Shown here piece after piece: positions 1-8,442 of a stretch of 47,569 nucleotides of DNA. Within the stretch, counting starts at the first letter, position 1. Each line of letters begins with the position of its first letter. The stretch comes from Marinovum algicola (GTDB lineage: Bacteria > Pseudomonadota > Alphaproteobacteria > Rhodobacterales > Rhodobacteraceae). The stretch spans positions 1 to 47,569 of the forward strand of contig NZ_FNYY01000031.1 in NCBI RefSeq assembly GCF_900109145.1, given 5' to 3'. Below the pieces are notes generated by a model. It did no database searches. It was not told the origin of the DNA and was given only the letters and a program-made list of their open reading frames with translations. A program made the translations under genes and the position numbers.

Positions 1-249
1 TCGCCCTCGGCCACGACCGGCGTGATCGGCAACATCCAGGCGATCACCGCCGTGGTGATCGGCGGCATCTCGCTCTTTGGCGGGCGCGGCTCGATCCTCG
101 GCGCGTTCTTCGGGGCGCTGATCGTCGGGGTCTTCGAACTGGGGCTCCGGATGGCCGGCGCCAACCCGCAATGGACCTTCCTGCTCATCGGTGCGCTGAT
201 CATCGCCGCCGTGGCCGTGGACCAGTGGATCAGAAAGGTGACAGCATAA
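1..249 (+). CDS. Sugar ABC transporter permease, C-terminal fragment (FrcC/RbsC-like)
   Basis: This is the last 82 codons of a membrane permease whose start lies before the window. The visible residues form alternating hydrophobic helices with the IGGISLFGGRGS loop, which is typical of the BPD_transp_2 family used for ribose, fructose and similar monosaccharides. The protein ends in a short basic tail (RKVTA). Its stop codon overlaps the presumed start of the ATPase gene that follows, so both are one operon. The substrate cannot be read from this fragment. FrcC is the closest match by style because the partner ATPase has a single ABC domain, unlike RbsA. Confidence 0.85.
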   Translation, partial: SPSATTGVIGNIQAITAVVIGGISLFGGRGSILGAFFGALIVGVFELGLRMAGANPQWTFLLIGALIIAAVAVDQWIRKVTA

Positions 250-1022
250 CCCAACCCATACTCAAAGGACGCAACCTCACCAAACGCTACGGCAAGGTGA
301 CGGCGCTCGACCGCTGCGACTTCGACCTCTATCCGGGCGAGATCCTCGCCGTGATCGGCGACAACGGCGCCGGCAAATCGACGCTGATCAAGGCGGTCTC
401 GGGCGCAGTGATCCCCGACGAGGGCACGGTGGAGCTGGACGGCAAGCCGGTCAACTTCCACTCGCCGATCGACGCCCGCAACGCCGGGATCGAGACCGTG
501 TACCAGACGCTGGCCATGTCGCCCGCCCTGTCGATCGCCGACAACATGTTCATGGGCCGCGAGATCGTGCGCCAGGACTTCATGGGCAAGTGGTTCCGAA
601 AGCTCGACAAGAAGGAGATGGAGCGGTTCGCCCGCGAGAAGCTGTCGGAGCTGGGCCTGATGACGATCCAGAACATCAACCAGGCGGTCGAGACGCTCTC
701 GGGCGGCCAGCGTCAGGGGGTGGCGGTGGCCCGCGCGGCGGCCTTCGGATCCAAGGTCATCATCCTCGACGAGCCGACGGCGGCGCTCGGCGTCAAGGAG
801 AGCCGCAAGGTGCTGGAGCTGATCCAGGACGTGAAGTCGCGCGGCATCCCGATCATCCTGATCAGCCACAACATGCCGCATGTCTTCGAGGTCGCCGACC
901 GGATCCACGTCCACCGGCTGGGCAAGCGGCTCTGCGTGATCAACCCCAAGGATCACAGCATGTCCGACGCCGTCGCCTACATGACCGGCGCCAAGGTGCC
1001 GGACGGGGCCCAGGCCGCCTGA
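246..1022 (+). CDS. Sugar ABC transporter ATP-binding protein (FrcA-like)
   Basis: Energy-coupling ATPase of a monosaccharide importer, working with the permease just upstream. It has one ABC domain of about 258 residues: Walker [10 protein letters not shown], signature [14 protein letters not shown], Walker [11 protein letters not shown] and switch ISHNM. A single domain is typical of FrcA rather than the double-domain RbsA/XylG. The start is unusual. Family members begin MTQPIL-like, and the matching codons here are ATA ACC CAA CCC, with an AAAGGTG ribosome-binding stretch just upstream (234-240). No ATG exists there. The nearest conventional alternative is GTG at 225, which would overlap the permease by 25 nt and add seven residues. 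I give the ATA position because it fits the family N-terminus and the Shine-Dalgarno spacing. Confidence 0.85.
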   Translation: MTQPILKGRNLTKRYGKVTALDRCDFDLYPGEILAVIGDNGAGKSTLIKAVSGAVIPDEGTVELDGKPVNFHSPIDARNAGIETVYQTLAMSPALSIADNMFMGREIVRQDFMGKWFRKLDKKEMERFAREKLSELGLMTIQNINQAVETLSGGQRQGVAVARAAAFGSKVIILDEPTAALGVKESRKVLELIQDVKSRGIPIILISHNMPHVFEVADRIHVHRLGKRLCVINPKDHSMSDAVAYMTGAKVPDGAQAA

Positions 1023-1026
1023 CCCC

Positions 1027-1088
1027 GCCCCGGGCCTGCCCCGGGGCCTCGCGGCCCCAAATGGCGCGGCCCCGGTTTTCCCCGGGAC
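1027..1088. repeat. Paired palindromic repeat, locus 1 (REP/BIME-like)
   Basis: A 24-nt GC-rich palindromic unit lies at 1027-1050 (GCCCCGGG-N4-CCCGGGGC then CTC). It is followed by a degenerate inverted partner at about 1068-1088 (GGCCCCGG...CCCGGGAC). The unit matches the element at 21775 at 21 of 24 positions. The pair lies between frcA-like and msrB and may end or stabilise the upstream transcript. Confidence 0.6.
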
Positions 1089-1203
1089 CGCCCGCCTCGA
1101 TACCGCCCCCGCTCACGCCGCCGTGACGGCAGTGACAGATATTGGACAAACCGACCCCGCCACCCCACATTCGCTGCAACGGAGAAAACTGGAGGGGTCC
1201 GAC

Positions 1204-1653
1204 GTGACATATGACAAATCCGCTGACGCGATCGCCGCGCTCAGCCCCGAGGAATACCGGGTGACGCAGGAGAATGGCACCGAGCGGCCGTTCACCGGCA
1301 AGTACAACGACAGCAAGGAGCTGGGGATCTACGTCGACATCGTGTCGGGCGAGCCGCTGTTTGCCTCCACCGACAAGTTCGACTCCGGCTGCGGCTGGCC
1401 CAGCTTCACCAAGCCGATCGAGCCTGCCCATGTCAACGAGCTGCGCGACACCACCCATGGCATGATCCGCACCGAGGTCCGCTCGACCCATGGCGACAGC
1501 CACCTCGGTCATGTCTTTCCCGATGGTCCGCGCGACCGGGGCGGGCTGCGTTACTGCATCAACTCCGCCTCGCTGCGTTTCATCCACCGCGATGACATGG
1601 AAGCCGAGGGCTATGGCAAATATCTCGATCAGGTCGAGGAGGTGACCCAATGA
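1204..1653 (+). CDS. msrB: Peptide-methionine (R)-S-oxide reductase MsrB
   Basis: Reduces the R-epimer of methionine sulfoxide in proteins, with thioredoxin as the usual reductant. The 149-residue protein shows the MsrB blocks in order: [17 protein letters not shown] and the catalytic RYCINSASL, whose Cys is the nucleophile. The two CxxC zinc pairs of E. coli MsrB are absent (GEPLFAS stands where the first would be), so this is the zinc-free type. I chose GTG at 1204 because GGAGG sits at 1191-1195 with 8-nt spacing; the longer open frame from 1123 has no such site. The stop overlaps the msrA start by four bases (ATGA), indicating translational coupling. Confidence 0.95.
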   Translation: MTYDKSADAIAALSPEEYRVTQENGTERPFTGKYNDSKELGIYVDIVSGEPLFASTDKFDSGCGWPSFTKPIEPAHVNELRDTTHGMIRTEVRSTHGDSHLGHVFPDGPRDRGGLRYCINSASLRFIHRDDMEAEGYGKYLDQVEEVTQ

Positions 1654-2165
1654 GTGAGACAGTGAAACGCGCCGTGCTGGCCGGCGGCTGCTTCTGGGGG
1701 ATGCAGGATCTGATCCGCAAGCTGCCGGGGGTGACATCCACCCGCGTCGGCTATACCGGCGGCGACGTGCCCAATGCCACCTATCGCAACCACGGCACCC
1801 ATGCCGAAGGGATCGAGATCAGCTATGATCCCGACCAGATTTCCTTTCGCGCGCTGCTGGAGTTCTTTTTCCAGATTCACGACCCGTCGACCCTGAACCA
1901 GCAGGGCAATGACCGCGGGATGAGCTATCGGTCGGCAATCTACTACGTGGACGAGGCGCAGAAAGAGGTGGCGCTCGATACCATTGCCGATGTCGACGCC
2001 TCGGGCATCTGGCCCGGCAAGGTGGTGACCGAGGTCGAGCCGGTGGGCGATTTCTGGGAGGCCGAGCCGGAGCATCAGGATTACCTCGAACGCTTCCCCG
2101 GCGGCTATACCTGCCACTTCCCGCGCAAGCACTGGGTACTGCCCCGGCGCTCTGCGGCGGAATAA
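1650..2165 (+). CDS. msrA: Peptide-methionine (S)-S-oxide reductase MsrA
   Basis: Reduces the S-epimer of methionine sulfoxide, complementing MsrB encoded immediately upstream. The 171-residue protein begins with the catalytic GCFWG motif (residues 13-17) and carries the family stretches VGYTGG and YRSAIYY. The usual GHAEAV block reads THAEGIEI here, a mild variation. The ATGA overlap with msrB means the two stereospecific repair enzymes are made together. After its stop comes a palindromic repeat pair and then selO on the same strand. Confidence 0.96.
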   Translation: MSETVKRAVLAGGCFWGMQDLIRKLPGVTSTRVGYTGGDVPNATYRNHGTHAEGIEISYDPDQISFRALLEFFFQIHDPSTLNQQGNDRGMSYRSAIYYVDEAQKEVALDTIADVDASGIWPGKVVTEVEPVGDFWEAEPEHQDYLERFPGGYTCHFPRKHWVLPRRSAAE

Positions 2166-2179
2166 GCCGGTCTGACGGC

Positions 2180-2247
2180 GAGGTCCCGGGGCACGCCCGG
2201 GACAGGCGTCGGTGTCCACCCCCGCCCCGGGCGCGACCCGGGGCCTC
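2180..2247. repeat. Paired palindromic repeat, locus 2 (REP/BIME-like)
   Basis: Two copies of the 24-nt unit in inverted orientation: 2180-2203 (reverse copy, GTCCCGGGG...CCCGGGAC) and 2224-2247 (forward copy, GCCCCGGG...CCCGGGGC), 20 nt apart. They occupy the 242-nt gap between msrA and selO. I see no gene in this gap. Confidence 0.7.
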
Positions 2248-2407
2248 TCGCCACAGGCGGCCCGAGCTCGGCCCTGCGGACCCGGCCGGCGCCCCGGCAC
2301 CTCGACCGCGCCCGCGCAGGGCCGCCGCGGCTGCATTGCTGTCGGCCGCGCTGCGGAAAGCGCGATCGCCCCTTGGAAATCCGCCGCAACCGACACACCT
2401 TACAGAT

Positions 2408-3889
2408 ATGACACATCACACGCCGGATTTCACCTTCGACAACAGCTACGCGCGCGAGCTTGACGGCTTCTATGTCCCCTGGGAGGGCGACAAGGTGCCG
2501 GAACCGCGCATCGTGTTGCTGAATGCCGAGCTGGCCGAGGCGCTGAACCTCGACGCCGATGCGCTCGACAGCGACGAAGGCGCGGCGATCCTCGCCGGCG
2601 CCCGCGCCCCCGACGGCGCCGAGACGCTGGCGCAGGCCTATGCCGGGCACCAGTTCGGTGGCTTCTCGCCGCGGCTCGGCGATGGGCGGGCGATCCTTCT
2701 GGGCGAGGTGATCGACCGCGACGGCAATCGCCGCGACCTGCATCTCAAGGGGTCCGGCCGCACGCCGTTTTCGCGCGGCGGCGATGGCAAGGCGGTGCTC
2801 GGTCCAGTGCTGCGCGAATTCGTCATCGGCGAGGCGATGCATGCGCTGGGCATCCCCACCACCCGCGCGCTCTCGGCGGTGACCACCGGCGAGACGGTCT
2901 GGCGCGAAAGTGCCAAGCCCGGCGCGGTGCTGGCCCGGGTGGCCGCCTCACACCTGCGCGTCGGCACCTTTCAGTTCTTTGCCGCCCGGGGCGAACGTGA
3001 CCGGGTGCGCCAGCTGGCCGAGTACGCCATCGCGCGCCACGATCCCGCGCTGGCCGGCACGGACGACCGCTATCTCGGCTTTCTGCGCGCGGTGATCCGG
3101 CGCCAGGCGGCGCTGATCGCGCAGTGGATGCATGTGGGCTTTGTTCACGGGGTGATGAACACCGACAACATGACAATCTCGGGCGAGACCATCGATTACG
3201 GCCCCTGCGCCTTTATCGATACTTTCGATGCCAAGGCGGTGTTCTCCTCGATCGACCATGGCGGGCGCTATGCCTATGGCAAACAGCCGGTCATCGCGCA
3301 GTGGAACCTGGCGCGGCTGGCCGAGACGCTGGTGCCGCTGCTGCACGAAGATCAGGAAGAGGCGGTGCGTCTGGCCACAGAAGAACTCGAGGAGTTTCCC
3401 GAGATCTACTCCGCGCAGTGGCTCGACGGCGCGCGTGCCAAGATCGGGCTGACCGAGGGCGACGACAGCGACATCGGCTTCGTCAACGCGCTTTATGCCG
3501 CGATGTCGGGGCAATCCGTGGACCATACGCTGTTTTTCCGCCACTTGCCCGACGCCATCGCAGGCGATGAGACGGTGGTGACCGATCTTTTCGACGACGC
3601 CTCGGCGATCCGCGAATGGCTGCCGCACTGGCGCGAACGGCTGGCGCGCGAGGGCCGCGATCCGGCGGATCGCCGCTCGGCGATGGCGGCGGTCAATCCG
3701 ATCTATATCCCGCGCAATCACAAGGTCGAAGAGGCGCTGACCGCGGCCGAGACCGAGGGCGACATGGGGCCGATCACCCGGCTGCTCGAGGTGTTGCGCG
3801 CGCCGTACCAGGAGCGCGCCGGGCTCGAGGATTACGCCCGCCCGGCGCCTCGGGATTTCGGCCCCTACAAGACCTATTGCGGCACCTGA
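2408..3889 (+). CDS. selO: Protein adenylyltransferase SelO (YdiU/UPF0061)
   Basis: SelO is a kinase-fold enzyme that transfers AMP, not phosphate, to protein hydroxyls and is linked to redox stress. This 493-residue protein has the family landmarks: NSYARELDGFY at the N-terminus, the LKGSGRTPFSR nucleotide-binding stretch (Lys114), MNTDNM (about 250-255) and the metal-binding IDYGP (Asp263). It ends YCGT: a Cys sits three residues from the end, where selenocysteine occurs in animal SelO. ATG 2408 is chosen because the family N-terminus begins there; an in-frame start at 2336 would run through repeat DNA. Its position after msrB-msrA suits a role in the oxidative-stress response. Confidence 0.95.
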   Translation: MTHHTPDFTFDNSYARELDGFYVPWEGDKVPEPRIVLLNAELAEALNLDADALDSDEGAAILAGARAPDGAETLAQAYAGHQFGGFSPRLGDGRAILLGEVIDRDGNRRDLHLKGSGRTPFSRGGDGKAVLGPVLREFVIGEAMHALGIPTTRALSAVTTGETVWRESAKPGAVLARVAASHLRVGTFQFFAARGERDRVRQLAEYAIARHDPALAGTDDRYLGFLRAVIRRQAALIAQWMHVGFVHGVMNTDNMTISGETIDYGPCAFIDTFDAKAVFSSIDHGGRYAYGKQPVIAQWNLARLAETLVPLLHEDQEEAVRLATEELEEFPEIYSAQWLDGARAKIGLTEGDDSDIGFVNALYAAMSGQSVDHTLFFRHLPDAIAGDETVVTDLFDDASAIREWLPHWRERLAREGRDPADRRSAMAAVNPIYIPRNHKVEEALTAAETEGDMGPITRLLEVLRAPYQERAGLEDYARPAPRDFGPYKTYCGT

Positions 3890-3915
3890 CACCCCGATGA
3901 AAGAACGGAGACACC

Positions 3916-4359
3916 ATGGACAAATCCGTGCTCAAGACCCGCCTTCTCGAACTCACCCGCGCCGATTACGAAGCCGCGCGCGAGAAATACGAAACCCTCG
4001 TCGCCGAGGCCCGTGTCACCGGTGACGAGCCGCTGGATCACGATCAGCAGAGCCGGGCGGAATCGAACGGCGAGCTGGCTGCCGCCTGGGACGAGGCAAT
4101 GCATGACGACGAGGCGCGGCTGCGCCGGCTGAACGAGATCGATTTCGGCGCCAAGGACGAGGTCACCGCCGGTGCCGCCGTCGAGCTCGATGGCCGCATG
4201 CTGGTGGTCTGCGTGGCGACACCCGAGTTTGATCTCGATGGCCGCAAGGTGATGGGCATTTCCCCCGCCGCGCCGATCTTTCGCGCCATGCGGGGCCTGG
4301 GCGCCGGCGACAGTTTCGAATTCAACGACACCCGCCACGAGATCACCGCCGTCTACTGA
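3916..4359 (+). CDS. GreA/GreB-family transcription elongation factor-like protein
   Basis: A 147-residue protein built like a Gre factor. The N-terminal ~75 residues are strongly helical and charged, like the GreA coiled coil that enters the RNA polymerase secondary channel. The C-terminal ~70 residues match the Gre FKBP-like domain, including ISPAAPIFRAMRGLGAGD, which parallels the ISPxSPIGxAL...GxxxGD pattern of GreA. The coiled-coil tip reads GDEPLDHDQQ rather than the usual GDLxENAEY, so its cleavage activity may differ. It starts at ATG 3916 with GGAG upstream, 26 nt after selO. It could stimulate transcript cleavage or act as a Gre antagonist; the sequence does not settle which. Confidence 0.8.
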   Translation: MDKSVLKTRLLELTRADYEAAREKYETLVAEARVTGDEPLDHDQQSRAESNGELAAAWDEAMHDDEARLRRLNEIDFGAKDEVTAGAAVELDGRMLVVCVATPEFDLDGRKVMGISPAAPIFRAMRGLGAGDSFEFNDTRHEITAVY

Positions 4360-4380
4360 CCCCGACCAGGAGTATCCGGT

Positions 4381-5358
4381 TTGCGCTTGCTCATCTCTGC
4401 CCTGATCGCGCTCTTGCCGCAGGCCCTCTGGGCCGGTTGCGAAGGCACCGACCTGCGCGCCGGCCTCTCGCCGGCCCAACAGGCGGCGCTGACGCAGGCG
4501 GCGGAACAGACGCCTTTTCCCGAGGGCAACCGCTGGCGCGCAAGTCGCGGCGACCGGGTGATCGATCTGGTTGGCACGATCCACATCCCCGACCCGCGGC
4601 TCGACCCGGTGATGGACCGGCTGACACCCGATATCGAACGCGCCGAGCGCCTGTTTCTCGAGGCCAACGCCGAAGACCGCAAGGCGCTGGAGCGCAATCT
4701 GGCAGCCGATACCTCGCTGTTGCTGTTGCAGGAGACCTCGCTGCCCGACCTGCTTGCGGAAGACGACTGGCAGGCGCTGGCCGAAGCCGCCCGCAGCCGC
4801 GGCATCCCGCCGGTGATGGCGGCCAAGATGCAGCCCTGGTATCTGTCGCTGGTGCTGGCGCTGCCGGGCTGCGCGATGGATCTGATGAAGGACGGTGGCG
4901 GGCTCGATGCGCGGATCGAAGCGGTCGCCACCGAGGCCGGGGTGCCGCGCAGCTCGATCGAGGCTTATGACACGGTCTTCCGGGTGTTCAACGAAGAGCC
5001 GCTGGAAGAACAGCTCGACATGCTGCGGCTTGGCGTCTTTCCCGAGGCCACCGGCGCCGATCTGCTGGTGACCACGGTCAACGGCTATTTCGACGAGGCG
5101 CATTCCGACAACTGGCAAGTGTCGCGGATGATGACCTTTGCCCATCTCGATCTGCCGGAAGCGCAGACCGAAGCGATGCTCGACGAGATGGAGGACAAGC
5201 TGCTGACCGACCGCAACCTGGCCTGGATCGAGGTGATCGAAGCGGCGCCGGAAGACCGCCTGATGGTGGCGGTGGGCGCGGCGCATCTGATGGGCGAGAG
5301 CGGGCTGCTCAACCAGTTGCAGCGCCGGGGCTACAGCCTCGAACGTCTGGAATTCTGA
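4381..5358 (+). CDS. TraB/GumN family protein, exported
   Basis: A 325-residue secreted or periplasmic protein of the TraB/GumN superfamily, whose members resemble erythromycin-esterase and Tiki-type metalloproteases. It starts at TTG 4381 with AGGAG at 4368-4372. Residues 1-18 form a signal peptide ending ALWAG. Family blocks are VGTIHIPD near residue 63 and the C-terminal VGAAHLMGESGLL...RRGY. Its start lies 21 nt after the Gre-like gene, so the two are probably cotranscribed. It faces the M3 peptidase gene tail to tail with a 10-nt gap. The biochemical role of bacterial GumN-type proteins is not established. Confidence 0.88.
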   Translation: MRLLISALIALLPQALWAGCEGTDLRAGLSPAQQAALTQAAEQTPFPEGNRWRASRGDRVIDLVGTIHIPDPRLDPVMDRLTPDIERAERLFLEANAEDRKALERNLAADTSLLLLQETSLPDLLAEDDWQALAEAARSRGIPPVMAAKMQPWYLSLVLALPGCAMDLMKDGGGLDARIEAVATEAGVPRSSIEAYDTVFRVFNEEPLEEQLDMLRLGVFPEATGADLLVTTVNGYFDEAHSDNWQVSRMMTFAHLDLPEAQTEAMLDEMEDKLLTDRNLAWIEVIEAAPEDRLMVAVGAAHLMGESGLLNQLQRRGYSLERLEF

Positions 5359-5368
5359 GGGCCGGGGA

Positions 5369-7381
5369 TCAGCTGGCCAGGCCGCGCCCCTTGAGCAGCG
5401 CCTCGACGCCCGGCATGCGACCACGGAAGGCGAGATAGAGCGCCTCGGCCTCCTGCGAACCGCCGGCCGAGAGGATGTGTTTTTCCAGTTTCCGCGCCAT
5501 TTCGGGATCAAAGGCGCCGCCGGCGTCTTCGAAGGCGGCAAAGGCGTCGGCGTCCATCACCTCGGACCACATGTAGCTGTAATAGCCGCTGGAATAGCCG
5601 TCGCCGGCAAAGACATGGGCGAAATGCGGCGTGGCGTGGCGCATGCCGATGGCGGCGGGCATCTCGAGCGCCGCCAGCACCTCGGCCTGTTTCGCCATCG
5701 GAACCGCCGGCGCCGCGCCTTCGTGAAAGGCCAGATCGACCAAGGCCGAGGCGACATATTCCACCGTCTGGAACCCCTGATCGAAGTTTGCGGCCTTGAG
5801 CACCTTGTCGAGCATTTCCTGCGGCATGGCGTCCCCGGTCTCGACATGGGTGGCAAAACGGCGCAGCACCTCGGGCACCTCGAGCCAATGCTCGAAGAGC
5901 TGGCTTGGCAGTTCGACGAAATCGCGCGCCACCGAGGTGCCGGCAACCATGTCGTAGGTGACATCCGACAGCATCTGGTGCAGCGCATGGCCGAACTCGT
6001 GGAACAGCGTCCGCGCATCGTCATAAGACAGCAGTGCCGGGGTGCCCTTGGCAAAGTTGCAGACGTTGACGACCACCGGGTGCTGCACCTTCGGGAACTT
6101 GCCCTGCATCCGCATCGCCGAACACCAGGCGCCCGAACGCTTGGAGCCACGGGCAAAGTAATCGCCGATGAACACCGCCACATGCGCACCACCCCGCGTC
6201 ACCTCCCAAGCCCGGGCGTCGGGGTGATAGAGCGGCAGATCGAGCGCCCGGAACTCCAGCCCGAACAACCGGTTGGCACAATCGAAAGCGGCCTCGATCA
6301 TCCGGTCCAGTTGCAGATAGGGCTTGAGCGCCGCGTCGTCGAGATCATGTTCGGCCTTGCGCCGTTTCCCGGCGTAGTAGCGCCAGTCCCAGGGTGCCAA
6401 CGCAGCGTTGACCCCATCGGCGTGCATCCGCTCTTCGAGCAGCTGCGCATCGGCCTCCGCCTGGGCCCGGGCCGGCGCCCAGACCGCCGAGAGCAGCGCG
6501 CGCACCTTCGCAGGCGTGCCGGCCATCTCGGTTTCGAGCTTGTAGCTGGCGAAATCGGCGTAGCCCAGAAGTGCCGCCCGCTCCTGCCGCAGCCCGAGGA
6601 TCTCGGCGGCAATCTCGCGGTTGTCGGTCGCCCCGCCACCGGCGCCGCGCGCCACCCAGGCCTTGTAGGCCCGCTCGCGCAGGTCACGCCGCGGCGAGAA
6701 TTGCAGGAACGGCACGATCAGCGAACGCGACAGGGTGAGCACCGGGCCGGCGGCGCCGCGCTCCTCTCCGGCCGCGCGGGCCGCAGCCACGACAAAGCCC
6801 GGCAAACCCTCCAGATCGGCCTCGGACAGCGGCATCGACCAGTCGCGCTCATCCGCCAGCAGGTTCTGGGTAAAGCTGGTGCCCAGCACCGCCAGCCGCT
6901 GCTTGATCGCGGTCATCCGCGCCGCGTCGTCGCCCTCCAGCGCGGCCCCGGCGCGGATGAAATTGCGGTGCACCAGCATCAGCACGCGCGCCTGCTCGTC
7001 GTTCAGCCCAAGCGTCTCGCGGCGCTCCCAGAGGCTGCGGATGCGGTCGAACAGCGGCCGGTTGCCATAGATCGCCGCCGCATGGGCGGCCAGTTTCGGC
7101 GAATACTCCCGCATCAGCGCCTCGCGCGCGGGCGTGCTGTCGCTGCCGGCAAGGTTGAAGAACACCCCGGTCACCCGGTCGAGCGTCGCGCCACAGCGTA
7201 TCAGCCCCTCGATGGTATTGGCGAAGGTCGGCGGCTCGGCGGCATCTGCAACTCCTGCGACCTCGGCCAGATCCTCGGCCAGCGCAGCCTCCAGGGCGGG
7301 GCCGAAATCGGCGTCCTCGATGGCGTCGAAGGGCGGCAGGCCGAAGGGGCCCGTCCACTCGGCCAGCAGGGGATTTGTCAT
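5369..7381 (-). CDS. M3 family zinc oligopeptidase (PrlC/Dcp-like)
   Basis: A cytoplasmic metallopeptidase that degrades short peptides. At 670 residues it has the usual length of the oligopeptidase A / dipeptidyl carboxypeptidase group. The zinc motif HEFGH is at residues 461-465 and is followed by the conserved DFVELPSQ block and, near the end, YSSGYYSYMWSEV. The start is ATG 7381, which overlaps the upstream stop by four bases; the open frame continues further upstream but there overlaps moeB-like. No signal peptide is visible. It is the last gene of the dut-moeB-M3 group. Whether it acts as carboxydipeptidase or endopeptidase cannot be told from motifs. Confidence 0.93.
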   Translation of the reverse strand: MTNPLLAEWTGPFGLPPFDAIEDADFGPALEAALAEDLAEVAGVADAAEPPTFANTIEGLIRCGATLDRVTGVFFNLAGSDSTPAREALMREYSPKLAAHAAAIYGNRPLFDRIRSLWERRETLGLNDEQARVLMLVHRNFIRAGAALEGDDAARMTAIKQRLAVLGTSFTQNLLADERDWSMPLSEADLEGLPGFVVAAARAAGEERGAAGPVLTLSRSLIVPFLQFSPRRDLRERAYKAWVARGAGGGATDNREIAAEILGLRQERAALLGYADFASYKLETEMAGTPAKVRALLSAVWAPARAQAEADAQLLEERMHADGVNAALAPWDWRYYAGKRRKAEHDLDDAALKPYLQLDRMIEAAFDCANRLFGLEFRALDLPLYHPDARAWEVTRGGAHVAVFIGDYFARGSKRSGAWCSAMRMQGKFPKVQHPVVVNVCNFAKGTPALLSYDDARTLFHEFGHALHQMLSDVTYDMVAGTSVARDFVELPSQLFEHWLEVPEVLRRFATHVETGDAMPQEMLDKVLKAANFDQGFQTVEYVASALVDLAFHEGAAPAVPMAKQAEVLAALEMPAAIGMRHATPHFAHVFAGDGYSSGYYSYMWSEVMDADAFAAFEDAGGAFDPEMARKLEKHILSAGGSQEAEALYLAFRGRMPGVEALLKGRGLAS

Positions 7382-8442
7382 GATGTGGTTCCTTTTGCTC
7401 CGCCACAGACCGGACATTCCGCGCGCCGTTTCAGGGCGATCTTGCGGGTCTCGGACCACAGCGCATCATAAATCAGCATCTCGCCCCGAAGCGGCGCGCC
7501 GGCGTCGGCCAGCACCTTGACCGCCTCGACCGCCATCATCGCGCCGACCACGCCGGGCAACGGCCCCAGAACCCCGGCCTCGGCACAGGAGGGCGCAAGG
7601 CCGGGGGCGGGCGGCTCGGGAAAGAGGCATTGGTAACAGGGGGTGCCGCGCGCCGGATCGAACACCGAAAGCTGGCCCTCCCATTGCGACAGCGCGCCGG
7701 AGATCAGCGGGATGCCGGCCCGCACCGCCGCCCGATTGGCCAGGTAGCGGGTGTCGAAATTGTCGGTGCCGTCGAGCACCAGATCGAATTCGGCGAACAG
7801 GTCATCGGCCACCTCTTCGGTCAGCCGCCGGTGATAGGGCAGCACCCGGGCATAGGGATTTTGCGCCATCATCGCGGCCCGGGCGCTGAACACCTTGGGC
7901 GTGCCGATATCGCCGTCACGGTGGATCACCTGGCGTTGCAGGTTGGCATTCTCGACCACGTCGTCGTCGATCACCCCGAGCGTGCCGACCCCGGCCGCCG
8001 CCAGATATTGCAGCGCCGGGGCGCCCAGCCCGCCGGCGCCGATCACCAGCACCCGCGCCCGGCGCAGCCGCTGCTGGCCCGGTCCGCCCAACTCGCGCAG
8101 CACGATGTGGCGGGCATAACGCTCCAGCTCCGCCTCGCCCATCGGCCCCTCCTGCGCCGCCGCCGGCGGAGGCGGCGCCTCCTGCCCCTGCGCCCGGGCC
8201 CGCACCCGTCCCAGCAGGTGGCGATAGGCCAGGATGACCGCGACAAAGCCCGCCAGCAAGAGCCAGAGCGCCGGCTCGCCGCCGGTGGCCGCCCGCAACG
8301 CATGCCCCTGGGGAAACAGGAACTGGATGCCCAGCACGGCGACAAACAGCAGCCCGATCAGCGGCCAGCGCGCCGCCCGGGGCAGGCCGAGCGCCCAGCC
8401 CAGGCCCCAGATCGCCGCCGCCAGCGCCAGAACCAGCAGCAT
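7378..8442 (-). CDS. MoeB/ThiF-type E1-like adenylyltransferase with N-terminal membrane segments
   Basis: A 354-residue protein in two parts. Residues 1-80 hold about three hydrophobic helices (around 2-20, 27-45 and 58-74). A Pro-rich linker (APPPPAAAQ) follows, and then a complete HesA/MoeB/ThiF domain from residue 100. That domain has the nucleotide-binding GAGGLG (135-140), the DGTDNFDTR block, a candidate catalytic Cys286 and the zinc pairs CYQC (269/272) and CPVC (343/346). MoeB adenylates the C-terminus of MoaD and ThiF that of ThiS; the partner here is not known. It starts at ATG 8442, overlapping the dut stop by one base, and its own stop overlaps the M3 peptidase start. The membrane part is not present in classical E. 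coli MoeB. Confidence 0.88.
   Translation of the reverse strand: MLLVLALAAAIWGLGWALGLPRAARWPLIGLLFVAVLGIQFLFPQGHALRAATGGEPALWLLLAGFVAVILAYRHLLGRVRARAQGQEAPPPPAAAQEGPMGEAELERYARHIVLRELGGPGQQRLRRARVLVIGAGGLGAPALQYLAAAGVGTLGVIDDDVVENANLQRQVIHRDGDIGTPKVFSARAAMMAQNPYARVLPYHRRLTEEVADDLFAEFDLVLDGTDNFDTRYLANRAAVRAGIPLISGALSQWEGQLSVFDPARGTPCYQCLFPEPPAPGLAPSCAEAGVLGPLPGVVGAMMAVEAVKVLADAGAPLRGEMLIYDALWSETRKIALKRRAECPVCGGAKGTTS

Noticed and set aside
3872-3892. Selenocysteine recoding at the end of selO
   Set aside because: The codon at the Sec position is TGC (Cys) and the TGA follows Thr as a normal stop.
3874-5541. A 555-codon minus-strand frame opposite the Gre-like and GumN genes
   Set aside because: Same antisense artefact; the plus-strand genes have ribosome-binding sites, a signal peptide and family motifs.
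5477-7471. A 664-codon plus-strand open frame opposite the M3 peptidase
   Set aside because: The peptidase on the minus strand has HEFGH and full family length. The plus frame has no domain and skewed composition.
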